DNA of 64,000 bases, taken from a virus. The translations under genes and the position numbers were made by a program. The notes under the pieces were generated by a model. It was not told where the DNA came from. It saw only the letters and a program-made list of their open reading frames with translations, and did no database searches. Shown here in pieces: positions 1 to 8,038 of this stretch; the stretch's first letter is position 1, and every line of letters starts with the position of its first letter. The DNA lies in the IMG/VR virus record IMGVR_UViG_3300025168_000053, positions 1 to 64,000 of that record; one strand, given 5' to 3'.

Positions 1-1432
1 AAACGCAGCAAAAAAGATACCAACGGCAACGAAAAAGCCGATTACTTCATTAAAGCCTAATGGCGGCAAGGGCGAGCCAGCCGCAAAGAAAACAACGGCG
101 CAATCTAACATGGAACTCATTAACCGCAAGGTGGCATCGGAGAAAGGAAAGAATACTGTATCGGAACGTGCTGCCGCAATGGTGGCGGCAGGTATGAAGG
201 GCCAGAAGCCCTCCAACGACAAAACCACCGAAGCGGCAAAGAAAGCCGCAAAAGGTTCTAAAAAAAAAAGTGAAGTGAAAGAAGAAACGCAAGATTTATC
301 AGCCGTTGATTCAAAAAAACCAACTGATTATCGGCGTTCAGCCGACTCTTTAGAACTCGATTCAGCAAGTGATCTTTTGAAAAGACTCACAATGAATGAT
401 TTGCGAATGTTTGGTAAATTAAAAACCGACCCTTTGTTGATGTTGGATAGTCAAGGCTACATTGATTCGGCAGGGGCAGTTGATCCATCGCATGTTTATC
501 AACACGCAGTTGGTCCAAGAAGCATGTTTGATGATAAAGGATTTTTTGTTCCTCCAAAGGAAAGGGGGGCAATAGGTCTTGACACGGATAAAATTATGAG
601 TATGTCATCTGGTGGCGGGGGTTTGAGCGCACGTTCAAAAAGTGATAGGATAGACGAGATGGATCGGTTCTTGAGGATCCCAGGAGAACATAACAAAAGA
701 GTTTCAAGTTGGGTCACACCGAAACCATATCCTTCAATGCCTCGAATTATCGCAGGGAGTCCTGAGCCACTTAGGAGGTATGAAGGTCTTCCAAAAGGAA
801 CAACAAACAATCCAGAAGGATATTTTAGAGAAGATGGCTCAAGAATCATGTCCTCTTCCCCAGAAGGACAAAGAATAATCAATGCAAAGAGCAAAAATCC
901 TTTTCCTTCAATTAAAGGTCCAAATATGCTTTCGCCACGATATAATCCAAACTCAGGCTTTTTAGATTTTCCATTTGAAAGGGGCGTAAATCTCGGTGCA
1001 AAATCACATGAACTTCCTGGCTATTTGTTAGGAGAACGTTCAATTAGACCACTGGATGGTCAAACCATTACTCCTTTTGTTGGGCTGGATGACACTTCTT
1101 CAATGAAGGAGATTCTTTCCATGACTCCAAAAGAGTTCAAAGCAAGAGTCAAAGGCGCATCCCCTCAACAGAATATGTTGCGTATTGGTGAGGCCGCTTT
1201 TTCAGCCCCTAATATAAACCGATTCGCAAATATGTTCCAATCAAACAGTATAGACCCAAACCAAGAAATTACGTTTCATGGTGGAGAACATACGCCCCTT
1301 AGTTTGTCAGGCTTGGCTCACATGAATACTGAGGATAATGATAATCTGTTTCAAACATTGATTGCGCCGAGGCTACAATCCAATGATGATGGAAACCCTG
1401 TGTGGACCAGCATGAATGATTTATTTGAGTAG
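1..1432 (+). CDS. Hypothetical protein upstream of terminase (5' partial)
   Basis: The reading frame is open from base 2 without a stop, so the gene starts left of the window. A methionine at 110 is an internal candidate start, but the 36 upstream codons are open and rich in Lys, Ala, Thr and Pro like the residues after it, so they are probably coding. The N-terminal third is a basic, low-complexity Ala/Lys linker, which suggests a disordered, nucleic-acid-binding tail. The rest is Pro/Ser/Gly-rich and has no recognised domain. It ends 10 bases before the large terminase. That position would suit a small terminase or another packaging or virion protein, but no helix-turn-helix is visible and the function is not assigned. 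Confidence 0.75.
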   Translation, partial: NAAKKIPTATKKPITSLKPNGGKGEPAAKKTTAQSNMELINRKVASEKGKNTVSERAAAMVAAGMKGQKPSNDKTTEAAKKAAKGSKKKSEVKEETQDLSAVDSKKPTDYRRSADSLELDSASDLLKRLTMNDLRMFGKLKTDPLLMLDSQGYIDSAGAVDPSHVYQHAVGPRSMFDDKGFFVPPKERGAIGLDTDKIMSMSSGGGGLSARSKSDRIDEMDRFLRIPGEHNKRVSSWVTPKPYPSMPRIIAGSPEPLRRYEGLPKGTTNNPEGYFREDGSRIMSSSPEGQRIINAKSKNPFPSIKGPNMLSPRYNPNSGFLDFPFERGVNLGAKSHELPGYLLGERSIRPLDGQTITPFVGLDDTSSMKEILSMTPKEFKARVKGASPQQNMLRIGEAAFSAPNINRFANMFQSNSIDPNQEITFHGGEHTPLSLSGLAHMNTEDNDNLFQTLIAPRLQSNDDGNPVWTSMNDLFE

Positions 1433-1442
1433 GTGATCGCAA

Positions 1443-2879
1443 ATGTCCGAAGCCCTCAAACAATTAACTGCTAATGTTGATTTTGAAATGGGTCGCCGTG
1501 ATTTCAAGTATTTTTTTGAAGAGGTATGTGGGAAGTATGAAGCAAAGAATCCCTGGATTTTAACAAAGTTTCACCAAGAATGGTTTGAGTTATCCGAAGG
1601 GAATAGTAAGACCTGCATTATTGCCAGTCGTGATCATGGAAAATCTGTATTTTATCGGGTTTATCTCCTTTGGAAAATGGCTTACAATCCTGGCACAGAA
1701 GTTCTTTTCTTCTCTCACAGCCAACACCAATCTATCGAACACATGGGTAAAATGAATGAGTTGATTGAATCAATCCCTGCATTACAACATCTCAAGCCAA
1801 AAAGAGGATGGGCGAAACAGAAGTTCAAGTTCACCAACAAATCATCCATATCGGCTATGTCTGTCGGGAAAGCAGTTCGTGGGGCGCACCCTCAAATCGT
1901 AGTGCTTGACGATATTTTGTCAAGTGAGGCGCAAACCCAACTCAAGCACATATCCTCATGGTTTTACACAGCATTATTGCCAGTTCTTCACCACACAGCC
2001 CAGTTATGTATTGTTGGAACTCCGTTTTCATATACCGATCTTTACGCTGAATTGAAGAAATTAAAATCATACGCTGTTCGAGAATATCCCGCTATCAATG
2101 AGCAAACAGGAGAATGTTTGTTCCCTGAGCGTTGGGATATGGAGGCATTGAACTCAAGACGCAATGATATGACTTCTATTGCATTCACAAGAGAATACCT
2201 GTGCAAACCAATTGCGAGCGAAGCAAGTCTATTCCCAGAAGAGGTGCTAAACAAAGTCAAAGACGAAGAGTTAGCGTTGTCTTACTATCCGCATGATGGC
2301 GAAGCCTACAACTATTACATCGGATGGGATCCTGCAATCTCAGCAGATCGGAGAGCCGACTACACGTGCATGATGGTTATTGCCGTTGATGAAAACAAAA
2401 ACAAACACATCATTCATACTCATCACGAAAAGGGAATGGACTTTTCATCTCAAATTGACAAAATCATTGAATTGAATGCTCGCTTCAATCCAGTTATCAT
2501 CGAACTTGAAACAAACAACTTCGCAATTGCATTCAATCAAGTGCTAAACGAAATCAGCGATCTTCCAATAAAACCATTCAATATGAGCCGTATGAAGAAA
2601 GAGGCTTTAATTCATACCCTCCAACTGCAATTTGAACAGGGCAAGTTGAATATACCCTACAAAGACGAAGGAGGGACACGGAGATTGATGAACACTTTAT
2701 TGACTGAACTCTCCACGTTCACTATGTTGGATAACGGGAGGATGGAGAGTTTGGGCGGTCACGACGACATGGTTATTGCTCTCGCATTAGGCGTTCAAGC
2801 AACAAAAGAATATCGAGATAGCATCGTCATTTTAGATGCTGAATTATGGCAAGGAAGGTTGGGATGGGCAAATGTTTGA
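1443..2879 (+). CDS. terL: Terminase large subunit (packaging ATPase-nuclease)
   Basis: This is the motor that translocates viral DNA into the prohead through the portal and cuts it. The N-terminal ATPase has a Walker A-like segment ASRDHGKS at residues 61-68 and a Walker B, QIVVLDDIL, with acidic residues at 156-157. The C-terminal RNase H-like nuclease shows the expected acidic set: D296 in YYIGWDPA, E354 in VIIELE, and D441/D442 in GGHDDMV. The length of 478 residues is normal for the family. The start ATG follows a GGTGATC stretch. The last 8 bases overlap the next gene, and the portal lies one gene further on, the usual packaging order. Confidence 0.95.
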   Translation: MSEALKQLTANVDFEMGRRDFKYFFEEVCGKYEAKNPWILTKFHQEWFELSEGNSKTCIIASRDHGKSVFYRVYLLWKMAYNPGTEVLFFSHSQHQSIEHMGKMNELIESIPALQHLKPKRGWAKQKFKFTNKSSISAMSVGKAVRGAHPQIVVLDDILSSEAQTQLKHISSWFYTALLPVLHHTAQLCIVGTPFSYTDLYAELKKLKSYAVREYPAINEQTGECLFPERWDMEALNSRRNDMTSIAFTREYLCKPIASEASLFPEEVLNKVKDEELALSYYPHDGEAYNYYIGWDPAISADRRADYTCMMVIAVDENKNKHIIHTHHEKGMDFSSQIDKIIELNARFNPVIIELETNNFAIAFNQVLNEISDLPIKPFNMSRMKKEALIHTLQLQFEQGKLNIPYKDEGGTRRLMNTLLTELSTFTMLDNGRMESLGGHDDMVIALALGVQATKEYRDSIVILDAELWQGRLGWANV

Positions 2880-4116
2880 AGGAAGAATAGAGGGTGTTTT
2901 TGACGTTCAATCACCCGCCGATGCAATCATCAAAGTTCTCGACACCAAATTGGTTGAGATGGAATTAAAAAACAACGTTCAAGAAAAGAAATTACTTGAG
3001 CAAAAAAAGAAAGAGGCGGCAAATCAAAAGGATGCAGCAGCCGCAGGTAGCCCACGTGATGAAGCGTCTATTGATGGTCTTGAATCATCAAATACTGGTG
3101 GCGGTGATAAACAACCTGGAACATCTGTTCAAACGGCTACATCTCCCTTGCCCGTATCAAAGACATGGTTTGTTGATAATTTCGGAATGCAGGGAACTGA
3201 GATTGTTGATTTGTTAATCAAATCTGGGAAAACGCAAATCGTTGGAATTATTCAGCCGTTGATTGTTGAAGAACGAAAATCGTTGCTAAAATCCTTTCCT
3301 TCTGTATCAGCCGATCTTGTTGATAAAATACCGTTCACTGATTTTGATTGGAAAATGTTGCATAAAAATACATCATCATTAGAAATCCCGTTTAGAAGAT
3401 TTGTAAAAAGTTGGAATGATGGGAATGATGATGCTTATGATATTTGGTCGAATCGAATTACCAAAGAGCAACATTTGAGTCTCCCTGAAAGAAAGACGCT
3501 ACAAAAAACACATGAGGTTCTTGACAAACATGGGAACATGAATACACAATCGCTACAAACCTATGGGGTTGATGGAAGCACGACTAAAATTGCTATGCTT
3601 ATCAAATCACATGGATTCCTTTACGACATAGAGGCATTTGGTTCAGGTTCAAAGAATAATGCAAGGTCTTTGTTTTATGGCTTAAAGAAAAATGACATCA
3701 TAGTGAAGGATGCAGGGGCTTTAATCGGCAATTTGTATGAAATGGGGGGGCATTATGAAATTAGTCCACGTGGAACTCCAAGAATTATTTTACCATTCAA
3801 TTCAAGAGTATGCAAAGAATATGCTCATGCACTTAATTCTCAATTAGAGGTGCGAGGAATTATAGCCGAGGGCAAAGGGTTGGTCATTGAGGGGGAATCC
3901 TCAGTCGCCAAGTCTCTTGATTTGGCGTTGCCCCATTTGAATGAGAAGAAAGGTGAGATCGTGGTTTTGAAGAAAGCACTTGAGGATGACGAGGATGCGT
4001 TAAGATGTTTGGCATATTCTCAAGCAAATACCCAAAAGCAGGTAAAGTTGTTGAAGTCATGGAATCTCTCACTTGAAGCATTTGATGAGTTAATTAGTGG
4101 TGTTGTAAATGGCTGA
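2872..4116 (+). CDS. Hypothetical protein between terminase and portal
   Basis: A protein of 414 residues counted from ATG 2872, which overlaps the terminase stop. An in-frame ATG at 2836 would add 12 residues read across the end of terL and is less likely. Residues 30-60 form a Lys/Glu/Gln-rich helix, probably coiled coil, followed by a Ser/Gly/Thr linker. The remainder is a mixed alpha/beta region with no motif I can name. It is wedged between terL and the portal and overlaps both, so it is probably co-translated with the packaging genes and acts in head assembly or packaging. That role is inference from position only. Confidence 0.8.
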   Translation: MFEGRIEGVFDVQSPADAIIKVLDTKLVEMELKNNVQEKKLLEQKKKEAANQKDAAAAGSPRDEASIDGLESSNTGGGDKQPGTSVQTATSPLPVSKTWFVDNFGMQGTEIVDLLIKSGKTQIVGIIQPLIVEERKSLLKSFPSVSADLVDKIPFTDFDWKMLHKNTSSLEIPFRRFVKSWNDGNDDAYDIWSNRITKEQHLSLPERKTLQKTHEVLDKHGNMNTQSLQTYGVDGSTTKIAMLIKSHGFLYDIEAFGSGSKNNARSLFYGLKKNDIIVKDAGALIGNLYEMGGHYEISPRGTPRIILPFNSRVCKEYAHALNSQLEVRGIIAEGKGLVIEGESSVAKSLDLALPHLNEKKGEIVVLKKALEDDEDALRCLAYSQANTQKQVKLLKSWNLSLEAFDELISGVVNG

Positions 4117-5914
4117 TAAAGAGAGAATGGAACGTTTGTTCTCAGCCATTGGAATTGACATGGAAAGGCATACAACGCCTAAGCCAACAATGCCTTTGTT
4201 TCAATCTGGCATTCAAGAACCTCCGCTTTTACAAGGAATCACCATCCCTGCACTTTACGCTGCAACCTTTGAATGTGTAGTGCTGCGATCAATTTTGAAT
4301 CATTTGTCTGTTGAAGCGTTTAGAAAGGGCTATGGATGGAAGCCAAAGTTTGTAGTAAAATGTAGGGAATGTGAAGAGAAATACCACCAAGAAGTCGAAT
4401 CATGCAAAAAATGTGGCGGTGATGTTCGTAAAGCGGATAAATCCGAACTCGAATATGCTGAAACATTGCTGGAAAGCAAGAACAGCATGATGCAATCATT
4501 TATTGAAATTATGAAAGAAGTTGAAATGGACTTAAACATCGTTGATGATGCTTATTTGGTTTTAACCAAAGAATACTTTGTTGATCCTGATACAAAGAAA
4601 GTTATGTTTTTTAGGGTCAAAGAGATTACACGTGCCGACCCTATTTTCATGCGTATGCTTGCCGACAAGAGAGGTATGCGTGGCGGGAGTCAATATACCA
4701 GCCTTGTTGATCGAACATTCCGAACCAGCGACCCAAAAGACAAATGCCCTGTGACTGGAATGCCAGTAGTTCCAATTCACTACATGAACCTCGCAGGTGT
4801 TGGTAAAGGTCAAGTATATACTGAGGGTGAAGTCATTCACCTTAGCAAATGGTCGCCTGGTAAATTGTATGGCCGTAGTCCTATCGCAACAATGTGGCGA
4901 CAGGTCAATACTCTCATTGCGATGGATAATTACGTTTATTCAGCATATCAAAAGAAGCGTATGCCGAGAGGGGTTATGGTCATCAAATCATCCAACATGG
5001 AAACGGTTGAGCGAACTGCCCGAAACATTCAGGAACACCTTGAGCGTGATCCTTCTTACATCCCAACAATTGGTGTTGAAACCGAATCTGGGCGAGGTGG
5101 CCTTGAATATGTGCGTATGATGGACACCCTCGAAGAACTACAATACATTCCAATTAAAGACGATATTCGCCAGCGCATTGCAGCATTCTTTGGTGTTTCA
5201 AATGTGTTTATGAATGATGTATCAGGTGGTGGACTCAATAACGAAGGAATGCAAATTGTAGTGAGCAATAGAGCCGTTGCCTTTGCTCAATCAATTTACA
5301 ATCGAGTTTTATTTCCTCAAATCATCGAAGCATTTGAAATTAAAGAATGGGAATTGGTCTTGAATCCGCATGAGGAAGAGGATGAGATTATGCAACTGCG
5401 AAGAGATGAAATGGCAATTCGCAACATGATGCAAATGAAGCAAGCAGGGTATGAAGCAAACCTGCGTGATGGAATAGATGACAAGATACTCCACTTCGAT
5501 TTCAAGCAACCCGACCCTCAAGCGGTTGCTGCGGCTGAGGCTCAACAGGCTCAACAACAAGGTGGAGGCGGAGGTCAGCCAGTCCAAAAGGGAGATGATA
5601 CCTTCTCCGATCCAAACGCACTTTTCAAGCGAACTAATTTTGATGCAAGCAGGGGGTCTGTTCCTTTTGCTGATTCATTGGCTACAACTGCTGGAACTGA
5701 TTTGCCGCCTTTGAGGAATCAAAGCGAAAACACACGTCAAAGCGGAGGTCAAAGTCCAGGTATGATTCGCAGGGTTGAGGGTGCGCCAACTGGCGCATCG
5801 GTAAAAACGGATAAAAGAGAACATAAGTCTCCACAGGAAAAAGCCATTGACCACCAAATCAAAGAAACAGAAAAACGACACGGTTTGGGCGGTTCAAGGG
5901 GCAACAGTCAATAA
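4109..5914 (+). CDS. Portal protein with zinc-ribbon insertion
   Basis: The portal forms the ring at the head vertex through which DNA is packed and to which the tail attaches. The central region has the HK97/SPP1-like portal character: long helices around residues 270-330, then the segment IKDDIRQRIAAFFGVSNVF and a following N-E-G-M stretch that recall portal core and crown helices. Residues 85-102 carry two CxxC knuckles (C85, C88, C99, C102), a zinc ribbon set into the N-terminal wing, which is unusual for portals. The C-terminal 120 residues are Gln/Gly/Pro-rich and probably disordered. The start overlaps the previous gene by 8 bases. Confidence 0.9.
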   Translation: MADKERMERLFSAIGIDMERHTTPKPTMPLFQSGIQEPPLLQGITIPALYAATFECVVLRSILNHLSVEAFRKGYGWKPKFVVKCRECEEKYHQEVESCKKCGGDVRKADKSELEYAETLLESKNSMMQSFIEIMKEVEMDLNIVDDAYLVLTKEYFVDPDTKKVMFFRVKEITRADPIFMRMLADKRGMRGGSQYTSLVDRTFRTSDPKDKCPVTGMPVVPIHYMNLAGVGKGQVYTEGEVIHLSKWSPGKLYGRSPIATMWRQVNTLIAMDNYVYSAYQKKRMPRGVMVIKSSNMETVERTARNIQEHLERDPSYIPTIGVETESGRGGLEYVRMMDTLEELQYIPIKDDIRQRIAAFFGVSNVFMNDVSGGGLNNEGMQIVVSNRAVAFAQSIYNRVLFPQIIEAFEIKEWELVLNPHEEEDEIMQLRRDEMAIRNMMQMKQAGYEANLRDGIDDKILHFDFKQPDPQAVAAAEAQQAQQQGGGGGQPVQKGDDTFSDPNALFKRTNFDASRGSVPFADSLATTAGTDLPPLRNQSENTRQSGGQSPGMIRRVEGAPTGASVKTDKREHKSPQEKAIDHQIKETEKRHGLGGSRGNSQ

Positions 5915-5944
5915 GTGGGAGATAGTGCCAAAGGGTGAGCGAAG

Positions 5945-6283
5945 ATGTTTGATATTATTGAAAAGATGGACCCAATGGCTCGAAAGGCATTAGCAGCAGT
6001 TGAAGGAATACAAAAGGCAATTGCCTCAAATGACCCAAACGCAATCTCCGCAGGGATTATGGCTGCTGAAAACGCACTATCAATGTTAAAGGGCGATTTG
6101 GCACTACATGACCAAGTTCAAAAGTCCATTTCAAAGAATCAACCTGCTGATTTATTTATGGGAGTTATCCCTCAATTCGACAACTTAGCATCCGATTATA
6201 ACGGGACTGAAAATGCGGTGGCTCAGGGAGTAAGTCGTCATGGTCGTGCCACTGGTTTCTTTACACCTCATCGGGTGGTTTGA
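5945..6283 (+). CDS. Small helical protein after the portal
   Basis: 112 residues, mostly Ala-rich amphipathic helix, then a glycine-rich C terminus ending TPHRVV. No family is recognised. The ATG follows GGGTGAGCGAAG, a good ribosome-binding site. It sits between the portal and two more small helical proteins, so it could be a scaffold-like or portal-associated protein. Function is not assigned. Confidence 0.75.
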   Translation: MFDIIEKMDPMARKALAAVEGIQKAIASNDPNAISAGIMAAENALSMLKGDLALHDQVQKSISKNQPADLFMGVIPQFDNLASDYNGTENAVAQGVSRHGRATGFFTPHRVV

Positions 6284-6286
6284 ACA

Positions 6287-6730
6287 ATGTGGAAAATAGA
6301 CGGGTGGGTAGATCGTCGCCAAACAGCGCACATCTATGATCTTTACAAGAACTCTCCTGTGACTTCTGTTTCAACCGCACCTGCGGCTTTGCTCATTAAC
6401 GCAATTGATGACGGAATCCAAATGCTTGCATCACAATGCAATGAAATGAACCAACTCATGTCTCAAGCACGTGCAACAAATGTTGAGTCCGAACCAACTT
6501 TGGCACTTCAAAAGAACATGGAAGCACTTCGTCAAAAAGTCCTATCTCTCTCTCAAGACATTTCAATGATTAGAACCGCACATGATTCAATCGCAAATAT
6601 GCAACCGCTTGGACCAATTCAACCAGGAATGGAAGGTATGCCACAAGGTATGCCACCACAAGGTATGCCGCCACAAGGTATGCCACCACAAGGTATGCCA
6701 CCACAGGGCGGCATGGGGGTGGGAATGTGA
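6287..6730 (+). CDS. Small virion-region protein with PPQGM repeats
   Basis: 147 residues. The first 115 are helical with no named domain. The C terminus is a run of a Gly-Met-Pro-Pro-Gln unit repeated about five times, encoded by the 15-base tandem repeat at 6635-6706. Such Pro/Gly/Met-rich tails are flexible linkers or interaction tails. The stop overlaps the GTG start of the next gene. It may pair with the following coiled-coil protein, but this is unproved. Confidence 0.75.
   Translation: MWKIDGWVDRRQTAHIYDLYKNSPVTSVSTAPAALLINAIDDGIQMLASQCNEMNQLMSQARATNVESEPTLALQKNMEALRQKVLSLSQDISMIRTAHDSIANMQPLGPIQPGMEGMPQGMPPQGMPPQGMPPQGMPPQGGMGVGM
6635..6706 (+). repeat. 15-base in-frame tandem repeat (Pro-Pro-Gln-Gly-Met)
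   Basis: One 12-base unit is followed by four 15-base units (GGTATGCCRCCACAR), differing only at wobble positions. The period is a multiple of three, so copy number could vary by slippage without breaking the reading frame. Confidence 0.9.
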
Positions 6731-7041
6731 GCGATGAACAAGAGCAAATTGACATTCTAAAAGAATTGATTGGCGAAGTTCGAGTTCTCAATCAAAGAGT
6801 CCAAGCACTTGAGGCTGAGAACACTTCTTTAGCAAAAGCAATTGGCGATCCCGAAGTGATGATGAAAAAGCATGGTTGGAAAAAGTTCACCACGCCCCAT
6901 GCTGATGAAACTTTCGATCCATTGAATCGTCAAATACCAAACGACAATACTCCGTTTTCAGGAAGCGGTGACTTATTCCTTAAATCAAGAGATGAAAGAC
7001 TCAAGGATTGGGAAGCAGCAGAACAACAGGTGAGAGCATGA
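6727..7041 (+). CDS. Small coiled-coil protein
   Basis: 104 residues starting at GTG 6727, which overlaps the upstream stop (GTGA). Residues 3-40 show heptad spacing of Leu, Ile and Val with Glu, a short coiled coil of the kind used for oligomerisation. The C-terminal half is polar and ends in another short helix. No family recognised. It is translationally coupled on both sides and is probably a scaffold or portal-associated protein by position. Confidence 0.75.
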   Translation: MSDEQEQIDILKELIGEVRVLNQRVQALEAENTSLAKAIGDPEVMMKKHGWKKFTTPHADETFDPLNRQIPNDNTPFSGSGDLFLKSRDERLKDWEAAEQQVRA

Positions 7042-8027
7042 GTATTCAATGGTTTAATCCAATGACCGACACCCCAGAAGGGCTTCTTTTAGGCGACGTG
7101 CAAGAATTGTTGAAAGCAGTTCGCAATAAGAAAAAAGCCGACTTGGATAAAGACGGTAAATTGTCAGGTTATGAAAAGAAAAGAGCAAAAGCCATCGAAA
7201 GAAACATGAACCCAAAGATGGGGCAATACAAATCAGATCGTGGTCAAAGAACGCCTCCAAATATGCCAACTCCAAAAGGCAACAAAATCAAGATTGACAA
7301 AACAACCGAGATTCTTCAAGAAATGGGTATTTTCGTAAAAAACACCACTTGTAGCGTGTGCATGAGCGACGATGACAAAATGAATTGCTCGGATTGCATG
7401 AGCGACATGAAAAAGTCAAGTATGGATTCAAAAAACGCATACTGTCAAAAGAACTTCCAATGCAATTATTCTCAATGCACACCTAAGCAAAAAGCAAAAT
7501 GCGACAGGGAATGCGGAAAAGAATTGTCGAAAGCCGACATGAGCGAGAAGAATAAATACTGTCAAAAGCACTTTAATTGCAGTTATTCCGAATGTTCATC
7601 CAAACAAAAAGCGCAATGCGATAGGGAATGCGGAAAAGAACTCAAAAAATATAGTCAAGAATCAAGTGTTGAGAACTTATTCCCCAAGTTCCAAAACGTT
7701 GATGGCGGAATGCCAGTTGATGCACACGGATTCACAACCAATGGCACATACCCTGCAACTAACGACGGACCTAAAAAATCCATTATCAGTGAAACCGCTA
7801 AAATCCCTGCATACGCTCAAAACGGCTACACAGTAAAGAGTAGTAGCCTTCACATGCACTACAATGATGCTGGCGGAACTCGAAAGAATCCTCCAAACAT
7901 TGACACTATCGAACAACGCCTTGCATCATTAACAAAACACGCAGGGCGAAACAATCTTGGAATGATCGGAGAGATTGAAGGATTGTTGAAGCAGGTCAAA
8001 GACCTAATCGAAACCCCTTCAAATTGA
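7038..8027 (+). CDS. Cysteine-rich protein with EF-hand and duplicated Cys module
   Basis: 329 residues from ATG 7038, chosen because GGTGA lies just upstream and the ATG overlaps the previous stop. Residues 35-46 form a textbook EF-hand calcium loop (D35, D37, D39, G40, S43, E46). Residues 105-202 hold about twenty cysteines, including two near-identical modules (Y135-L163 and Y174-L202, period 39 residues) of the form YCQKxFxCxYSxC...KCDRECGKEL. Many metal- or disulphide-bonded cysteines in a late gene suggest a rigid virion component stabilised by calcium and either zinc or disulphides. No known family is recognised. Confidence 0.85.
   Translation: MSIQWFNPMTDTPEGLLLGDVQELLKAVRNKKKADLDKDGKLSGYEKKRAKAIERNMNPKMGQYKSDRGQRTPPNMPTPKGNKIKIDKTTEILQEMGIFVKNTTCSVCMSDDDKMNCSDCMSDMKKSSMDSKNAYCQKNFQCNYSQCTPKQKAKCDRECGKELSKADMSEKNKYCQKHFNCSYSECSSKQKAQCDRECGKELKKYSQESSVENLFPKFQNVDGGMPVDAHGFTTNGTYPATNDGPKKSIISETAKIPAYAQNGYTVKSSSLHMHYNDAGGTRKNPPNIDTIEQRLASLTKHAGRNNLGMIGEIEGLLKQVKDLIETPSN
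7436..7647 (+). repeat. Two direct copies of a cysteine-module coding unit, period 117 bases
   Basis: The stretches at about 7438-7527 and 7555-7644 are similar at DNA and protein level and encode the two Cys-rich modules. Many differences are synonymous, so the duplication is old enough to have drifted but is kept under protein selection. Confidence 0.8.
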
Positions 8028-8038
8028 GGGGGGTTTAG

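Noticed and set aside
6635-6706. Short tandem repeat as a CRISPR array
   Set aside because: Units are 15 bases without spacers and are in frame within a coding region.
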